From Phreatobacter sp. (GTDB taxonomy: Bacteria; Pseudomonadota; Alphaproteobacteria; Rhizobiales; Phreatobacteraceae): DNA of 64,000 bases. The first letter of the stretch is position 1. Each line of letters opens with the position of its first letter. The notes beneath the pieces are model-generated. The model was given only the letters and a program-made list of their open reading frames with translations. It searched no databases and had not been told where the DNA came from. Shown piece after piece: positions 38,462-48,815 of the stretch. Made by a program: the position numbers and the translations under genes. The stretch lies in NCBI RefSeq assembly GCF_030691135.1, contig NZ_JAUYFA010000070.1, forward strand, positions 1-64,000. The letters run 5' to 3'.

Positions 38462-39235
38462 ATGCTGTATCTCGTTCAAACCTTCACCGCTCCGCTCCTC
38501 CTGGCCCTCGCCGGCGGCCTCGCCGTCGGCTGGATCACGTCCGACCGGGAGGACAAGGGTCGGAGTGCATGGGCCGCGCTCGCCATGACCGTCTTCGCGC
38601 TCATGGTGGTGGCCGCCGCGCTGAACTGGGTGCCCGGGCGCCCCGGCCTCTGGCTCGACACGATGGTGCTCTTCGGCGCCGCCTATCTCCTCGGCTGCAT
38701 CGTCGGCGCCTTCGCCCGCGTCTTCACCGACAAGGCCGAGGATGCGGCAGCCGAGCCGCTGCAGCAAATGGCTGTCGCCGGGCAGGCCTTCACCTCCGGC
38801 ACCGAAGCGGTCAAGGCGGTGGCCGGCGCCACCACCGCGGTGGCCGGCCTGGTCGGCGAGGCTGTCGCGTCGCCCCCGCTGTCGGCCAGCGCCGTGGCGG
38901 CGTCGGAGGCTATGGCACAGGGCAGCAAGCCGCAGGGTGTCGCCACGCCGCGCTCCGGCAAGGCCGACGAACTCGAACTGATCCGGGGCATCGGGCCGCA
39001 GAACGAAGCGCGGCTCCATGCGCTCGGCGTCTTCCACTTCGATCAGATCGCCGCCTGGACCCCCAGGGAGGCCCAGTGGGTCGGCGGCTATCTCGCTTTC
39101 CCCGGCCGCATCGAGCGCGAGGACTGGATCGGCCAGGCCAAGCTGCTGGCCGCAGGCGGCACGACCTCCCATGCCGATCGCGTCAGGAGCGGCGAGATCA
39201 CCAGTACGCCCGACGGGCGCCCACCGAAGGCGTGA
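38462..39235 (+). CDS. Membrane protein with C-terminal helix-hairpin-helix-like domain
   Basis: 257 residues. Three membrane helices at the N-terminus (FTAPLLLALAGGLAVGWIT, ALAMTVFALMVVAAAL, MVLFGAAYLLGCIVGAF) and an alanine-rich linker precede a small C-terminal domain with DELELIRGIGPQNEARLHAL and FHFDQIAAWTPREAQWVGGY. This is the H3TH-type fold also found at the end of some NuoE proteins (COG3743 group). Despite the nuclease-like fold name, DNA binding is unproven. It starts 10 bp after the OmpA-family gene, so the pair is probably an operon. Confidence 0.7.
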   Translation: MLYLVQTFTAPLLLALAGGLAVGWITSDREDKGRSAWAALAMTVFALMVVAAALNWVPGRPGLWLDTMVLFGAAYLLGCIVGAFARVFTDKAEDAAAEPLQQMAVAGQAFTSGTEAVKAVAGATTAVAGLVGEAVASPPLSASAVAASEAMAQGSKPQGVATPRSGKADELELIRGIGPQNEARLHALGVFHFDQIAAWTPREAQWVGGYLAFPGRIEREDWIGQAKLLAAGGTTSHADRVRSGEITSTPDGRPPKA

Positions 39236-39251
39236 GGACCGGTCCCGAATG

Positions 39252-39286
39252 CGAAAGGCCCCGGCTGTCGATGCCGGGGCCTTTCG
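39252..39286 (+). terminator. Strong bidirectional intrinsic terminator
   Basis: CGAAAGGCCCCGGC (39252-39265) and GCCGGGGCCTTTCG (39273-39286) form a 14-bp perfect stem with a 7-nt loop. The A-run and T-run at the stem base allow termination in both directions. It separates the OmpA/HHH operon from the minus-strand small ORF and flhA. Confidence 0.75.
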
Positions 39287-39304
39287 TCATTGTGGTGACC
39301 GCGA

Positions 39305-39397
39305 TCAGATCAGGTAATGGACGCCGGCGGCGATGATCAGGGTCCATACGACGAAATTGACGGTGATGGTGGCCAGAACGGCCCTGGCAGGAGACAT
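39305..39397 (-). CDS. 30-residue single-helix membrane peptide
   Basis: A short frame reads MSPARAVLATITVNFVVWTL, then IIAAGVHYLI and TGA. Nearly all of it is one transmembrane helix with a positively charged N-terminus. GAGG lies 6 bp upstream of the ATG at 39397. It ends next to the strong terminator at 39252-39286, as a real gene would. Small hydrophobic proteins of this type are common but often missed. No homolog known to me. Confidence 0.45.
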   Translation of the reverse strand: MSPARAVLATITVNFVVWTLIIAAGVHYLI

Positions 39398-39527
39398 GCG
39401 GAACCTCATCGAAAAGCCTCGCCCCGATGGGACAGACCCCCTCCACACGCTGTTCTAGCGCAGCCAGTCCGGGCGTCGATGAAAGGATGAAGGCAGGGTT
39501 AACCGACCGTCCCGGTCCGGGGCGGCG

Positions 39528-41654
39528 TCAGACGCTGCCGACCGTCTTCAGGCGCACGCGCGGATGGATCTCCGCCTGGCTGAGGACCGGCGTCTGGGCG
39601 CGGAAGCGCTCAACGATGGAGCGTACGAAGGGCCGGATGCCTGGGCTGGTGAGGAGGACCGGCGCCTCGCCCATGCGGGCGGCATCCTCGAAGGAATCGC
39701 GCACCAGCATGATGAATTCGGACAGTTTCGACGGCTGCATGGCGAGCTGGCGGTCGTCGCCCTGGCCGACGATGGAATCGGCGAAGGCCTGTTCCCAGAC
39801 GGGCGACAGCGCGATGAGGGCGAGGCCGCCGTCATAGCCGGCATATTGGGCGCAGAGCTGGCGAGCGAGGCGCGCGCGCACATGCTCGGCGATCTGTGCC
39901 GGCGAGCGGGTGAAGGCGACGGCCTCGGCGATGCCTTCGAGGATGGTCGGCAGGTCGCGGATGGAGACGCGCTCGGTGAGAAGCGTCTGCAGGACGCGCT
40001 GGATGCCGGATATGGTGATCTGGCCGGGGACGAGGTCCTTGATGAGGTCGCCCTGGTCCTTGGGCATGTCCTTGATGAGCTTCTGCACCTCGGAATAGCT
40101 GAGCAGGTCGGAGACGTTGGCCTTGAGGATCTCGGTGAGATGCGTCGACAGCACGGTCGCGGCATCGACCACCGTATAGCCGCGGACGCTCGCCTCTTCC
40201 TTCAGCGCCGCATCGACCCAGGTCGCGGGCAGGCCAAAGGTCGGTTCGGTCGTGTGGACACCGGGAAGGTCGACCCGACCGCCGGCCGGATCCATGACCA
40301 TGTACTGCATCGGCCAGATCTGGCCCTGGCCGGCATCCACCTCCTTGACGCGGATGATGTACTGGTTGGGCGGCAGCTGCACGTTGTCGAGAATGCGCAC
40401 CGAGGGCATGACGAAGCCCATGTCGGAGGCGAGCTGGCGGCGCAGCGCCTTGATCTGGTCGGTCAGTCGGTCCGAGCCGCCCTCCGACTGGACGAGCGGC
40501 AGCAGGCCGTAGCCGAGCTCGATCTTCAGGTCGTCGATCTTAAGGACGGAGGACATCGGTTCTTCCGCCGGCGGCGCGGCGGCGGCGGCGACCTCCGCGG
40601 CCTCGGCCACGTCCGAGTCCCGGGCGATGCGCTTGGATTCCTCGCCGAGCGAGTAGGCCGCCCAGCCGGCGAGGGCCGCAAGGCCGGCGAAAGGCAGGAA
40701 CGGGATGCCCGGCAGGAGGGCCATCGCGCCCATGACGCCGGCCGAGAGGCCCAGCGCCTTCGGGTAGCCGGTCAACTGCTTGAGCATCGCCTGGTCGGCC
40801 GAGCCGGTGACGCCCGCCTTGGACACGAGCAGGCCGGCGGCGGTTGAGATGATCAGGGCGGGGATCTGGCTGACGAGGCCATCGCCGACGGTCAGGATCG
40901 TGTAGGTCCGCGCCGCCTCGAGGAAGGGCATGCCCTGCTGGGCGACGCCGATGATGAGACCCGCGATGATGTTGATGAAGGTGATGATCAGGCCGGCGAT
41001 GGCATCGCCCTTCACGAATTTCGAGGCGCCGTCCATCGCGCCGTAGAAGGCGCTCTCGTCTTCGAGGTCCTTGCGGCGCGTCCTGGCGGTCTGCTCGTCG
41101 ATCAGGCCGGCGGAGAGGTCGGCGTCGATCGCCATCTGCTTGCCGGGCATGGCGTCGAGGGAGAAGCGCGCCGCGACCTCGGCGATGCGGCCGGAACCCT
41201 TGGTGATGACGATGAAATTCACCAGCACCAGGATGGCGAAGACGATGATGCCGATGACGAAAGAGCCGCCCATCACGAAGTTGCCGAAGGCTTCGATGAC
41301 ATGGCCGGCGGCGTGGGTGCCCTCGTGCCCGTGCGAGAGGATCAGGCGGGTCGAGGCCAGGTTCAGCGCCAGTCGCAGCATCGTGGCGATGAGCAGAACC
41401 GTAGGGAAGGACGAGAATTCCAGCGGCTTGTGGATGAACAGCGCGGTCATGAGGATCATGACCGAGGAGATGATCGATACCGCCAGCATCAGGTCGAGCA
41501 CGATCGCCGGCAGCGGGAAGATCAGGATGATCAGGATGCCGATGACACCGACGGCCATCCACAGGTCGGGCCGGCGCAGCCAGCCGGCCATCTGGCCGAC
41601 CGACATGCCACTGGCCGTCGCGCGCTGTCTGTCGGCTGCCGCCGTATCGCTCAT
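39528..41654 (-). CDS. flhA: Flagellar biosynthesis protein FlhA
   Basis: 708 residues, normal for FlhA. The N-terminal half has about eight membrane helices and the conserved FHIPEP/T3SS gate segment (VNFIVITKGSGRIAEVAARF, SLDAMPGKQMAIDADLSAG, ARTRRKDLEDESAFYGAMDG). The C-terminal cytoplasmic domain (from about 360) binds export substrates and chaperones. It is the main gate of the flagellar type III export apparatus. The upstream region carries a CtrA-like box and a 19-bp element shared with fliF. Confidence 0.97.
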   Translation of the reverse strand: MSDTAAADRQRATASGMSVGQMAGWLRRPDLWMAVGVIGILIILIFPLPAIVLDLMLAVSIISSVMILMTALFIHKPLEFSSFPTVLLIATMLRLALNLASTRLILSHGHEGTHAAGHVIEAFGNFVMGGSFVIGIIVFAILVLVNFIVITKGSGRIAEVAARFSLDAMPGKQMAIDADLSAGLIDEQTARTRRKDLEDESAFYGAMDGASKFVKGDAIAGLIITFINIIAGLIIGVAQQGMPFLEAARTYTILTVGDGLVSQIPALIISTAAGLLVSKAGVTGSADQAMLKQLTGYPKALGLSAGVMGAMALLPGIPFLPFAGLAALAGWAAYSLGEESKRIARDSDVAEAAEVAAAAAPPAEEPMSSVLKIDDLKIELGYGLLPLVQSEGGSDRLTDQIKALRRQLASDMGFVMPSVRILDNVQLPPNQYIIRVKEVDAGQGQIWPMQYMVMDPAGGRVDLPGVHTTEPTFGLPATWVDAALKEEASVRGYTVVDAATVLSTHLTEILKANVSDLLSYSEVQKLIKDMPKDQGDLIKDLVPGQITISGIQRVLQTLLTERVSIRDLPTILEGIAEAVAFTRSPAQIAEHVRARLARQLCAQYAGYDGGLALIALSPVWEQAFADSIVGQGDDRQLAMQPSKLSEFIMLVRDSFEDAARMGEAPVLLTSPGIRPFVRSIVERFRAQTPVLSQAEIHPRVRLKTVGSV

Positions 41655-41698
41655 GCCCGGTCCCCGTCCGCAAACACGCGCGGATTTGTTGAATCGTC

Positions 41699-41739
41699 CT
41701 GGGCAAGAATTGCCGGGCAGATGGTTAACGCGAGGTTAC
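41699..41739 (-). promoter_or_regulatory. flhA composite promoter: CtrA-like box plus 19-bp ftr-like element
   Basis: Read towards flhA the order is GTAA-CCTCGCG-TTAAC (a CtrA-type TTAA-N7-TTAAC box with one mismatch; 41739-41724), six bases (CATCTG), then CCCGGCAATTCTTGCCCAG (41717-41699). The end is 44 bp before the flhA ATG. The same arrangement, with the same 6-bp spacing, precedes fliF. The 19-mer is partly symmetrical (GGCAA/TTGCC), which suits a dimeric regulator such as FlbD. Confidence 0.65.
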
Positions 41740-41825
41740 CCGGCGGCCACGCGCAGGCGCTTGTTCCCGGCGGGGAGGAATGGCAAAGCTCTGGGCGGGC
41801 GACCCAGCCCCTCATGGAGCCCGAC

Positions 41826-42203
41826 ATGGCCGACTTCCGTCTGTCCGGCGCCGGCGGCACGCCCGGCGGCCTGATCACCTTCTTCGTCGGCCTCGGCATG
41901 ACGGTTGCCGGGGCCTATCTGCTGACGAATCAGGTCTCCGTCCACGGGGGATCGTGGACTTTGGGCGGCTATTCGGCCTTCGGCCTGTCGCTGGTTCCCA
42001 TCCTCTTCGGCATCGGGATGCTGTTCTTCGACGGCTCGTCGCGCTTCGGGTTCCTGCTGCTCTTCGCCGGCGTGATCATCATCGCCGCCGGTATCCTGGT
42101 CAACCTGACGATCTATTTCGTTCCCACCAGCCTCTTCAACACGCTGATGATGCTCGGGCTGACGGCCGGCGGAATCGGGCTCGTCCTGCGCTCGCTGCGG
42201 TAA
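41826..42203 (+). CDS. Small multi-helix membrane protein next to fliF
   Basis: 125 residues with about four membrane helices: LITFFVGLGMTVAGAYLL, GLSLVPILFGIGMLFF, FLLLFAGVIIIAAGILV and LMMLGLTAGGIGLVLRSL. The N-terminus is glycine-rich (GAGGTPGG). ATG 41826 has GGAG six bases upstream. It lies between the divergent flhA gene and the fliF operon; its place suggests a link with motility but nothing in the sequence proves it. Confidence 0.65.
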   Translation: MADFRLSGAGGTPGGLITFFVGLGMTVAGAYLLTNQVSVHGGSWTLGGYSAFGLSLVPILFGIGMLFFDGSSRFGFLLLFAGVIIIAAGILVNLTIYFVPTSLFNTLMMLGLTAGGIGLVLRSLR

Positions 42204-42236
42204 AATCGACATACCGCCCCAAAACGCACGGCCGCG

Positions 42237-42277
42237 TTAACCATCCGGTAACCACCCACCCGGCAAATCTTGCCCAG
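42237..42277 (+). promoter_or_regulatory. fliF composite promoter: CtrA-like box plus 19-bp ftr-like element
   Basis: TTAA-CCATCCG-GTAAC (42237-42252, one mismatch to TTAA-N7-TTAAC), then six bases (CACCCA), then CCCGGCAAATCTTGCCCAG (42259-42277). The fliF start follows 33 bp later. The 19-mer differs from the flhA copy at one position only. In Caulobacter, fliF is activated by CtrA and repressed by FlbD bound at an ftr site near its start, and FlbD is encoded in this operon. Confidence 0.7.
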
Positions 42278-42310
42278 CGAACGGCGGCAGGCCGCGTCGC
42301 TTGGGACCGG

Positions 42311-44011
42311 ATGGCTGGTGGCGTCTTGAACGGCATGATGGAGTTCATGAAGAAACTGGGAGCGCCCCGCCTCGCGGCGATGGGGGCGGTCTCGTTCGGC
42401 CTGGTCGGGTTCTTCGTCTACATCATCCTCAGGATGAGCCAGCCGCAGATGGCGCTCCTCTTCTCCGATCTCACGCTGGAGGATTCCGCACAGGTCGTGA
42501 AGGAACTGGAACGCCGGCAGGTGAAGTTCCAACTGCGCAACGAGGGCGCCCAGGTCTTCGTCCCGCAGGAACAGGTCGCCCGCGTCCGCCTGCAACTCGC
42601 CGAGGGCGGCATGCCGCGCGGTGGCGGCGTCGGCTACGAGATTTTCGACAAGGGCGACGCGCTCTCCTCTACCTCCTTCGTGCAGAACATGAACCAGCTG
42701 CGGGCGCTGGAAGGCGAGCTCGCCCGTACCATCCGCGGGATCGAGCGGGTGCAGTCGGCCCGCGTCCACCTGGTTCTGCCCGAGCGCGCCCTGTTCTCGC
42801 GCGAGCGGACCGAGCCCTCCGCTTCCATCGTGCTCCGGGTCCGCGGCGGGCTGGAGCCGCAGCAGATCCGCGCGGTGCGCCACCTCGTCGCCTCGGCGGT
42901 GCGCGGCCTGTCGCCGCAGCGCATCTCCATCGTCGACGAGGGCGGCCGGCTCCTCGCCGACGGTGCGGGCGATGCGACGGGCATGATGGGGTCCACCGTC
43001 GACGAGCGGAAGGCTGGCCAGGAGCGTCGCCTGCGCGAGCAGGTCGAGAGCATCATCGCCTCCGTCGTCGGTCCCGGCCGGGCCCGCGTCCAGGTCGCCG
43101 CCGACATGGACTTCAACCGCGTCACCCAGACCTCCGACGATTTCGATCCGGAGCGTCGCGTGGTGCGCTCGACCCAGACCCGCGAGGAACAGTCCAGCTC
43201 CAACGAGGGGCGCGGCGACGGCCAGGTCACGGTCGGCAACGAGCTTCCCGGCGCCAACCAGACCGGTGCCGGCGCCAATCCGTCGCGCGAGGCGAGCCGC
43301 AAGACCGAAGAGACGGTCAATTACGAGATCGCGCGCACCCAGCGCACGGAGGTGATCGAGGGCGGTCGCATCAGGCGCGTGTCGGTGGCGGTTCTCGTCG
43401 ACGGCATCTATGCCCGTGACGCGCAGGGCAACGTCAACTACCAGCCCCGGCCGGCCGAGGAGCTGGAGCGCATCGGCGCACTGGTGCGTTCCGCCATCGG
43501 CTTCGACCAGCGGCGCGGCGACCAGGTCGAGATCGTCAACCTGCGCTTCGCCGAGGCGCCCCAGCTCGCCGCACCGGAAGCCGAGAGGCCCTGGTGGATG
43601 GTCTACGACTTCACGAAGGAGGACATCCGCTACGCCATCGAGCTGGCGGTACTGCTGCTGGTGTCGCTGCTGGTCATGCTGTTCGTCGTCCGGCCGCTGC
43701 TTCGCCGCATCGTGGCGCCGGACGAGGTCCCGGCGGCGCTGCCTGCTGGTAGCACCGGCACTGCCGCGGCGCGTGCCGATGGGGCCACGGGCGGCGAGCC
43801 CGGTGAGCGTGGCGACGGCACCGTGGCGATGAAGTCGCCGCCGCTGGTGCCGGGCGCAGAAAGTGCCACCATGAAGATGATCGAATTTGCCCAGATCAAG
43901 GGCGAGGTGCATCAGGCCTCGCTCACGAAGGTCGGAGAACTGGTCGAAAAGAACCCGCATGAGACGGTGTCGATCATCCGCCAGTGGCTTAATGACGGGG
44001 AACCGAAATGA
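42311..44011 (+). CDS. fliF: Flagellar MS-ring protein FliF
   Basis: 566 residues. An N-terminal helix ([19 protein letters not shown]) and a C-terminal helix near 445 ([19 protein letters not shown]) flank the periplasmic ring-building domains ([44 protein letters not shown]). The cytoplasmic tail (about 520-566) ends with the FliG-binding part. It forms the membrane ring on which the rotor is built. ATG 42311 was used; ATG 42335 is a possible later start. It overlaps fliG by 4 bp. Confidence 0.95.
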   Translation: MAGGVLNGMMEFMKKLGAPRLAAMGAVSFGLVGFFVYIILRMSQPQMALLFSDLTLEDSAQVVKELERRQVKFQLRNEGAQVFVPQEQVARVRLQLAEGGMPRGGGVGYEIFDKGDALSSTSFVQNMNQLRALEGELARTIRGIERVQSARVHLVLPERALFSRERTEPSASIVLRVRGGLEPQQIRAVRHLVASAVRGLSPQRISIVDEGGRLLADGAGDATGMMGSTVDERKAGQERRLREQVESIIASVVGPGRARVQVAADMDFNRVTQTSDDFDPERRVVRSTQTREEQSSSNEGRGDGQVTVGNELPGANQTGAGANPSREASRKTEETVNYEIARTQRTEVIEGGRIRRVSVAVLVDGIYARDAQGNVNYQPRPAEELERIGALVRSAIGFDQRRGDQVEIVNLRFAEAPQLAAPEAERPWWMVYDFTKEDIRYAIELAVLLLVSLLVMLFVVRPLLRRIVAPDEVPAALPAGSTGTAAARADGATGGEPGERGDGTVAMKSPPLVPGAESATMKMIEFAQIKGEVHQASLTKVGELVEKNPHETVSIIRQWLNDGEPK

Positions 44012-45093
44012 CCGTGGCCCAGATTCAACGCGACGCGGAATTCGGCAGCGCTCTCGCCGCCCTCTCCGCCGATGGCCGCATCAACACTCTCGCCGCCAAG
44101 GGGCTGAACGGCCAACAGCGCGCCGCCATCCTCATGCTGACGCTGGGCGACAAGGTGTCCTCCCGCATCTGGAAGCTGCTCGATGACGACGAGATCCGGG
44201 TCCTGTCCATCGCCATGTCGCAGCTCGGCACGGTCGAGCCGGACGTGGTGGAGAGCCTGATGCTCGAGTTCGTCGGCCGGCTGTCGGCCGCCGGCGGCCT
44301 GATGGGCAATTTCGACGCCACCGAACGCCTGCTCTCGCAGTTCATGCCGTCGGACCGCGTCGCCAGCCTGATGGAGGAGATCCGCGGACCTGCCGGCCGC
44401 AACATGTGGGAGAAGCTCTCCAACGTGCAGGAGCAGGTGCTCGCCAACTATCTCAAGAACGAATATCCGCAGACGGTCGCGGTGGTGCTCTCCAAAATCA
44501 AGCCGGAACATGCCGGCCGGGTGCTCGCCATCCTGCCCGAGGAGTTCGCCCTCGACGTCGTCGGCCGCATGCTCAAGATGGAGGCGATCCAGAAGGACGT
44601 GCTCGAGCGCATCGAGCAGACGCTCCGCACCGAGTTCATGTCCAATCTCTCGCAGACCTCGCGGCGCGACAGCCACGAGGCCATGGCGGAGATCTTCAAT
44701 TCCTTCGACCGGCAGACCGAAACGCGGTTCATCACGGCGCTGGAAGAGCAGAGCCGCGACTCGGCCGAGCGCATCAAGAGCCTGATGTTCACCTTCGACG
44801 ACCTCGCCAAGCTCGACGCCGGCTCGGCGCAGACGCTCGTCCGACAGGTCGAGAAGGACAAGCTGGCGATCGCGCTCAAGGGCGCTTCGCAGACGATGCG
44901 CGACTTCTTCCTCGCGCAGATGTCGACCCGCGCGGCCAAGATGCTCCAAGACGACATGCAGGCGCTCGGACCCATGCGCCTCAAGGACGTGGACGATGCG
45001 CAGGGCGTGCTCGTCAATCTCGCCAAGGACCTCGCCGCGAAGGGCGAGATCATGATCTCCAAGAACCGTGCCGACGACGAACTGGTCTTCTGA
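44008..45093 (+). CDS. fliG: Flagellar motor switch protein FliG
   Basis: 361 residues. The N-terminal FliF-binding domain ([20 protein letters not shown]), the middle FliM-binding domain with the EHPQT-type motif in its variant form [20 protein letters not shown], and a C-terminal torque domain with charged residues ([20 protein letters not shown]) are all present. It forms the rotor ring that meets the stator. The ATG is within the end of fliF, so translation is coupled. Confidence 0.95.
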   Translation: MTVAQIQRDAEFGSALAALSADGRINTLAAKGLNGQQRAAILMLTLGDKVSSRIWKLLDDDEIRVLSIAMSQLGTVEPDVVESLMLEFVGRLSAAGGLMGNFDATERLLSQFMPSDRVASLMEEIRGPAGRNMWEKLSNVQEQVLANYLKNEYPQTVAVVLSKIKPEHAGRVLAILPEEFALDVVGRMLKMEAIQKDVLERIEQTLRTEFMSNLSQTSRRDSHEAMAEIFNSFDRQTETRFITALEEQSRDSAERIKSLMFTFDDLAKLDAGSAQTLVRQVEKDKLAIALKGASQTMRDFFLAQMSTRAAKMLQDDMQALGPMRLKDVDDAQGVLVNLAKDLAAKGEIMISKNRADDELVF

Positions 45094-45097
45094 GGAC

Positions 45098-45742
45098 ATG
45101 AACGTGGCAGCGCCGGTCAAATATCTCTTCGAGACGGAGTTCGGGCAGGAGGCGAAGCGCGCCGCCGAGCCGCAGATCGCGCTCACCGACCATGAGCAGT
45201 TGATCGCGCTCGCCCGCCAGGAAGGCCACGCGGCGGGGTTCATCGCCGGCGACGCCCGGGCCATGGCTTCCATCGAGCGGCAACGCGCCATCGCCCTCGG
45301 TGACCTCGGCGACCGGCTGACGGTGGCCGCCGCCGCGCTGGCCACCCTCGAGGGCCGTCTGGAGGCTGAGGCCATCGACATCGCGGTGGCCGTGGCGCGG
45401 AAACTGTCAGGGGCTCTGGTCGCCCGCGAGCCGCTGGTCGACATCCGCGATCTCGTCGCCGACTGCTTCGCCAATCTGCGCAGCGCGCCGCATCTGGTCG
45501 TGCGTGTCAGCGATGAACTCCTCGAGGACGCCCGCGCCGAACTGACCAAGCTCGCCGCCGAGCGCGGCTTCGACGGGCGCCTCGTCATCCTGGCGGAGCC
45601 GGGCATCCCGCTGGGCGACTGCCGCATCGAATGGTCGAGCGGCGGCGTCATGCTCGACCGTGACGAGACCGCCCGCCGTATCGCCGAGGCGGTCGGCCGC
45701 TATATCGCCTCCACCTCCGGTAACGCCGAGGCCCTGACATGA
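45098..45742 (+). CDS. fliH: FliH-like flagellar export ATPase regulator
   Basis: 214 residues. A short N-terminal part is followed by a helical region (HEQLIALARQEGHAAGFIAG) and a C-terminal FliH/HrpE-type domain: VARKLSGALVAREPLVDIRD, VRVSDELLEDARAELTKLA and CRIEWSSGGVMLDRDETAR. FliH binds and restrains the FliI ATPase; fliI itself is not in the window. Conservation is low, but the location between fliG and fliN and the C-terminal motif support it. Overlaps fliN by 4 bp. Confidence 0.85.
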   Translation: MNVAAPVKYLFETEFGQEAKRAAEPQIALTDHEQLIALARQEGHAAGFIAGDARAMASIERQRAIALGDLGDRLTVAAAALATLEGRLEAEAIDIAVAVARKLSGALVAREPLVDIRDLVADCFANLRSAPHLVVRVSDELLEDARAELTKLAAERGFDGRLVILAEPGIPLGDCRIEWSSGGVMLDRDETARRIAEAVGRYIASTSGNAEALT

Positions 45743-46104
45743 CCAATCCGACCGAAACCGGCATGCCGCTGCCCGATCTCGAAAATGACGGCATGGACGT
45801 GGTGCCCGGCAGCAATGCCGGTATGGAGGCCGACGAGGGCGCCGACGACAGTTCCAAGGACGCTGCGGATCTGGAAGCCGTCTTCGACGTGCCGGTCAAT
45901 GTCTCCGCCGTGCTCGGCCGGTCGCGGATGGATGTCGGCGAACTCCTCAAGCTCGGCCCGGGTACTGTTCTCGAACTCGACCGCAAGGTCGGCGAGGCCA
46001 TCGACATCTATGTGAACGACCGTCTCGTCGCGCGTGGCGAAGTGGTGCTCGTCGAGGATCGCCTCGGCGTCACCATGACCGAAATCATCAAAGCCGAGCG
46101 CTGA
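45739..46104 (+). CDS. fliN: Flagellar motor switch protein FliN
   Basis: 121 residues. After an acidic N-terminal extension (ADEGADDSSKDAADLEAVFD) the SpoA/FliN domain begins: VPVNVSAVLGRSRMDVGELL, then LGPGTVLELDRKVGEAIDIY and VNDRLVARGEVVLVEDRLGV. It forms the C-ring base with FliM, which is not in this operon. It lies between fliH and flbD with a 4-bp overlap upstream. Confidence 0.94.
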   Translation: MTNPTETGMPLPDLENDGMDVVPGSNAGMEADEGADDSSKDAADLEAVFDVPVNVSAVLGRSRMDVGELLKLGPGTVLELDRKVGEAIDIYVNDRLVARGEVVLVEDRLGVTMTEIIKAER

Positions 46105-46117
46105 AGGAAACCGAACG

Positions 46118-47497
<1,380 letters not shown>

Positions 47498-47558
47498 TAC
47501 CGGAGGGCGTTGCGCCGGGCCTCGTCGCTGCTAGAGTTTCCCAAAGGGGAGGCTAGCC

Positions 47559-47816
47559 ATGGGCGTGATTGCCGAGCTAATCGTCTACGTCATCGTGGAC
47601 ATTCTTCTCCTCGGGCTCGCCACCCTGCTGCTGCCGCTGCTGAGTTTCGGGCGAGCCCGCGTCGCCCCGGCCGATGCGCCCGGGCCCTTCCCCTTCCACG
47701 GATTCCGCCGCGCGAGTGACGGACGCGTGGAGGTCGGCCGCTCGCAGGTGGGCGTCTACACGCTGCTCGTACTCTTGATCCTCCTCGCCCTCTGGCTGAT
47801 CGCAGCGGGGCGCTGA
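47559..47816 (+). CDS. Small membrane protein, two helices
   Basis: 85 residues. An N-terminal helix (LIVYVIVDILLLGLATLLLP) and a C-terminal helix (VYTLLVLLILLALWLIAAG) flank a basic cytoplasmic or periplasmic loop of about 35 residues (FRRASDGRVEVGRS). AAAGGGGAGG upstream of ATG 47559 is a strong ribosome-binding site. Family unknown. It ends 10 bp before the convergent DUF2256 gene. Confidence 0.7.
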   Translation: MGVIAELIVYVIVDILLLGLATLLLPLLSFGRARVAPADAPGPFPFHGFRRASDGRVEVGRSQVGVYTLLVLLILLALWLIAAGR

Positions 47817-47826
47817 TATAGCGCCG

Positions 47827-47991
47827 CTAGCTCTGCTCGGCGGCCGCTTTCGGACGGCTTGTCCGGCAGCGGTCCGAGCAGTAACGCACCTCGTCCCAGA
47901 CCCGCTCCCACCTCTTGCGCCAGGCGAAAGGGCGGCCACAGGTGGCGCAGGTCTTCTGCTGCAGGTCTGCCTTGCGGACCATCTTCGCCAT
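47827..47991 (-). CDS. DUF2256 zinc-ribbon-like protein
   Basis: 54 residues: [20 protein letters not shown], then [20 protein letters not shown] and RCRTSRP. The CATCGR...YCSDRC pattern gives four cysteines for a zinc site, typical of DUF2256. Such genes are often found beside FeS-type photolyase genes, as here. The gene is divergent from the SDR gene and has a 10-bp convergent gap to its other neighbour. Confidence 0.85.
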   Translation of the reverse strand: MAKMVRKADLQQKTCATCGRPFAWRKRWERVWDEVRYCSDRCRTSRPKAAAEQS

Positions 47992-48075
47992 CGCGCACCC
48001 ATCCCTGAACCGCCGCCCGGTGCCCGCCGTATCACACAGACCGGCCACGAAGCCGGCAGCGGAACAGCGGGAAAC

Positions 48076-48807
48076 ATGGCCGATACCTTCCTCATCTACG
48101 GCGGCTCGGGTGGCATCGGATCGGCGCTGGCGCGCCGGCTGTGCGGCCGCGGGCATCGGGTTCACCTGGTGGCGCGCGACCGCGAACGCCTGGAGGCCCT
48201 CGCGACCGAGATCGGCGCGAGCTATTCGGTGGCCGACGTCACCAACCGCGCCAGCATTGAGGCGGCCGCAGCCGAGGCCGGCGACAGGCTCGCGGGCCTC
48301 GCCTATTGCGTCGGCTCGATCAATCTCAAGCCCGTGGCGCGTCTCACCGATGCCGATTTCACCCGCGATTTCGAGATCAACGCCCTCGGTGCCGTGCGTG
48401 CCGTCCAGGCGAGCCTCCCGGCCCTCAAGGCCTATGAGGGATCGACGGCCGCGATCCTTCTCGTCTCGACGGTGGCGGTGGCCCAGGGCTTCGCCGCCCA
48501 TGCCTCCGTCTCGATGGCGAAGGGCGCGGTGGAAGGCCTGACCGTGGCGCTCGCGGCCGAACTCGCCCCGAAGATCCGGGTCAACTGCGTCGCGCCATCG
48601 CTGACGCGGACGCCGCTGGCCAAGGCGCTGACCGGCTCGGAGACCATGGCCAACGCCATCGCCGCGCTGCATGCAATCCCGCGGCTCGGCGAGCCGGACG
48701 ACGTGGCGGCGCTCGGCGCGCTGTTGCTCGATGCCGAGGCGGGATGGATCACCGGCCAGATCATCGGCGTCGACGGCGGCCGCTCCATGCTGCGCACCAA
48801 GGGCTGA
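48076..48807 (+). CDS. Short-chain dehydrogenase/reductase adjacent to photolyase gene
   Basis: 243 residues. The nucleotide-binding start is [18 protein letters not shown], with the variant [14 protein letters not shown] where NNAG is usual. The catalytic tyrosine region is altered: [11 protein letters not shown] occupies the YxxxK place, so Tyr is replaced by Ser while Lys is kept. The C-terminal [13 protein letters not shown] is typical. A changed catalytic tyrosine suggests altered or lost dehydrogenase activity. It precedes the photolyase gene by 8 bp and is probably co-transcribed with it. Confidence 0.82.
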   Translation: MADTFLIYGGSGGIGSALARRLCGRGHRVHLVARDRERLEALATEIGASYSVADVTNRASIEAAAAEAGDRLAGLAYCVGSINLKPVARLTDADFTRDFEINALGAVRAVQASLPALKAYEGSTAAILLVSTVAVAQGFAAHASVSMAKGAVEGLTVALAAELAPKIRVNCVAPSLTRTPLAKALTGSETMANAIAALHAIPRLGEPDDVAALGALLLDAEAGWITGQIIGVDGGRSMLRTKG

Positions 48808-48815
48808 GACGGGCC

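Noticed and set aside
42113-43960. A 615-codon minus-strand open frame over fliF
   Set aside because: Antisense shadow of fliF; no domain and no start signal.
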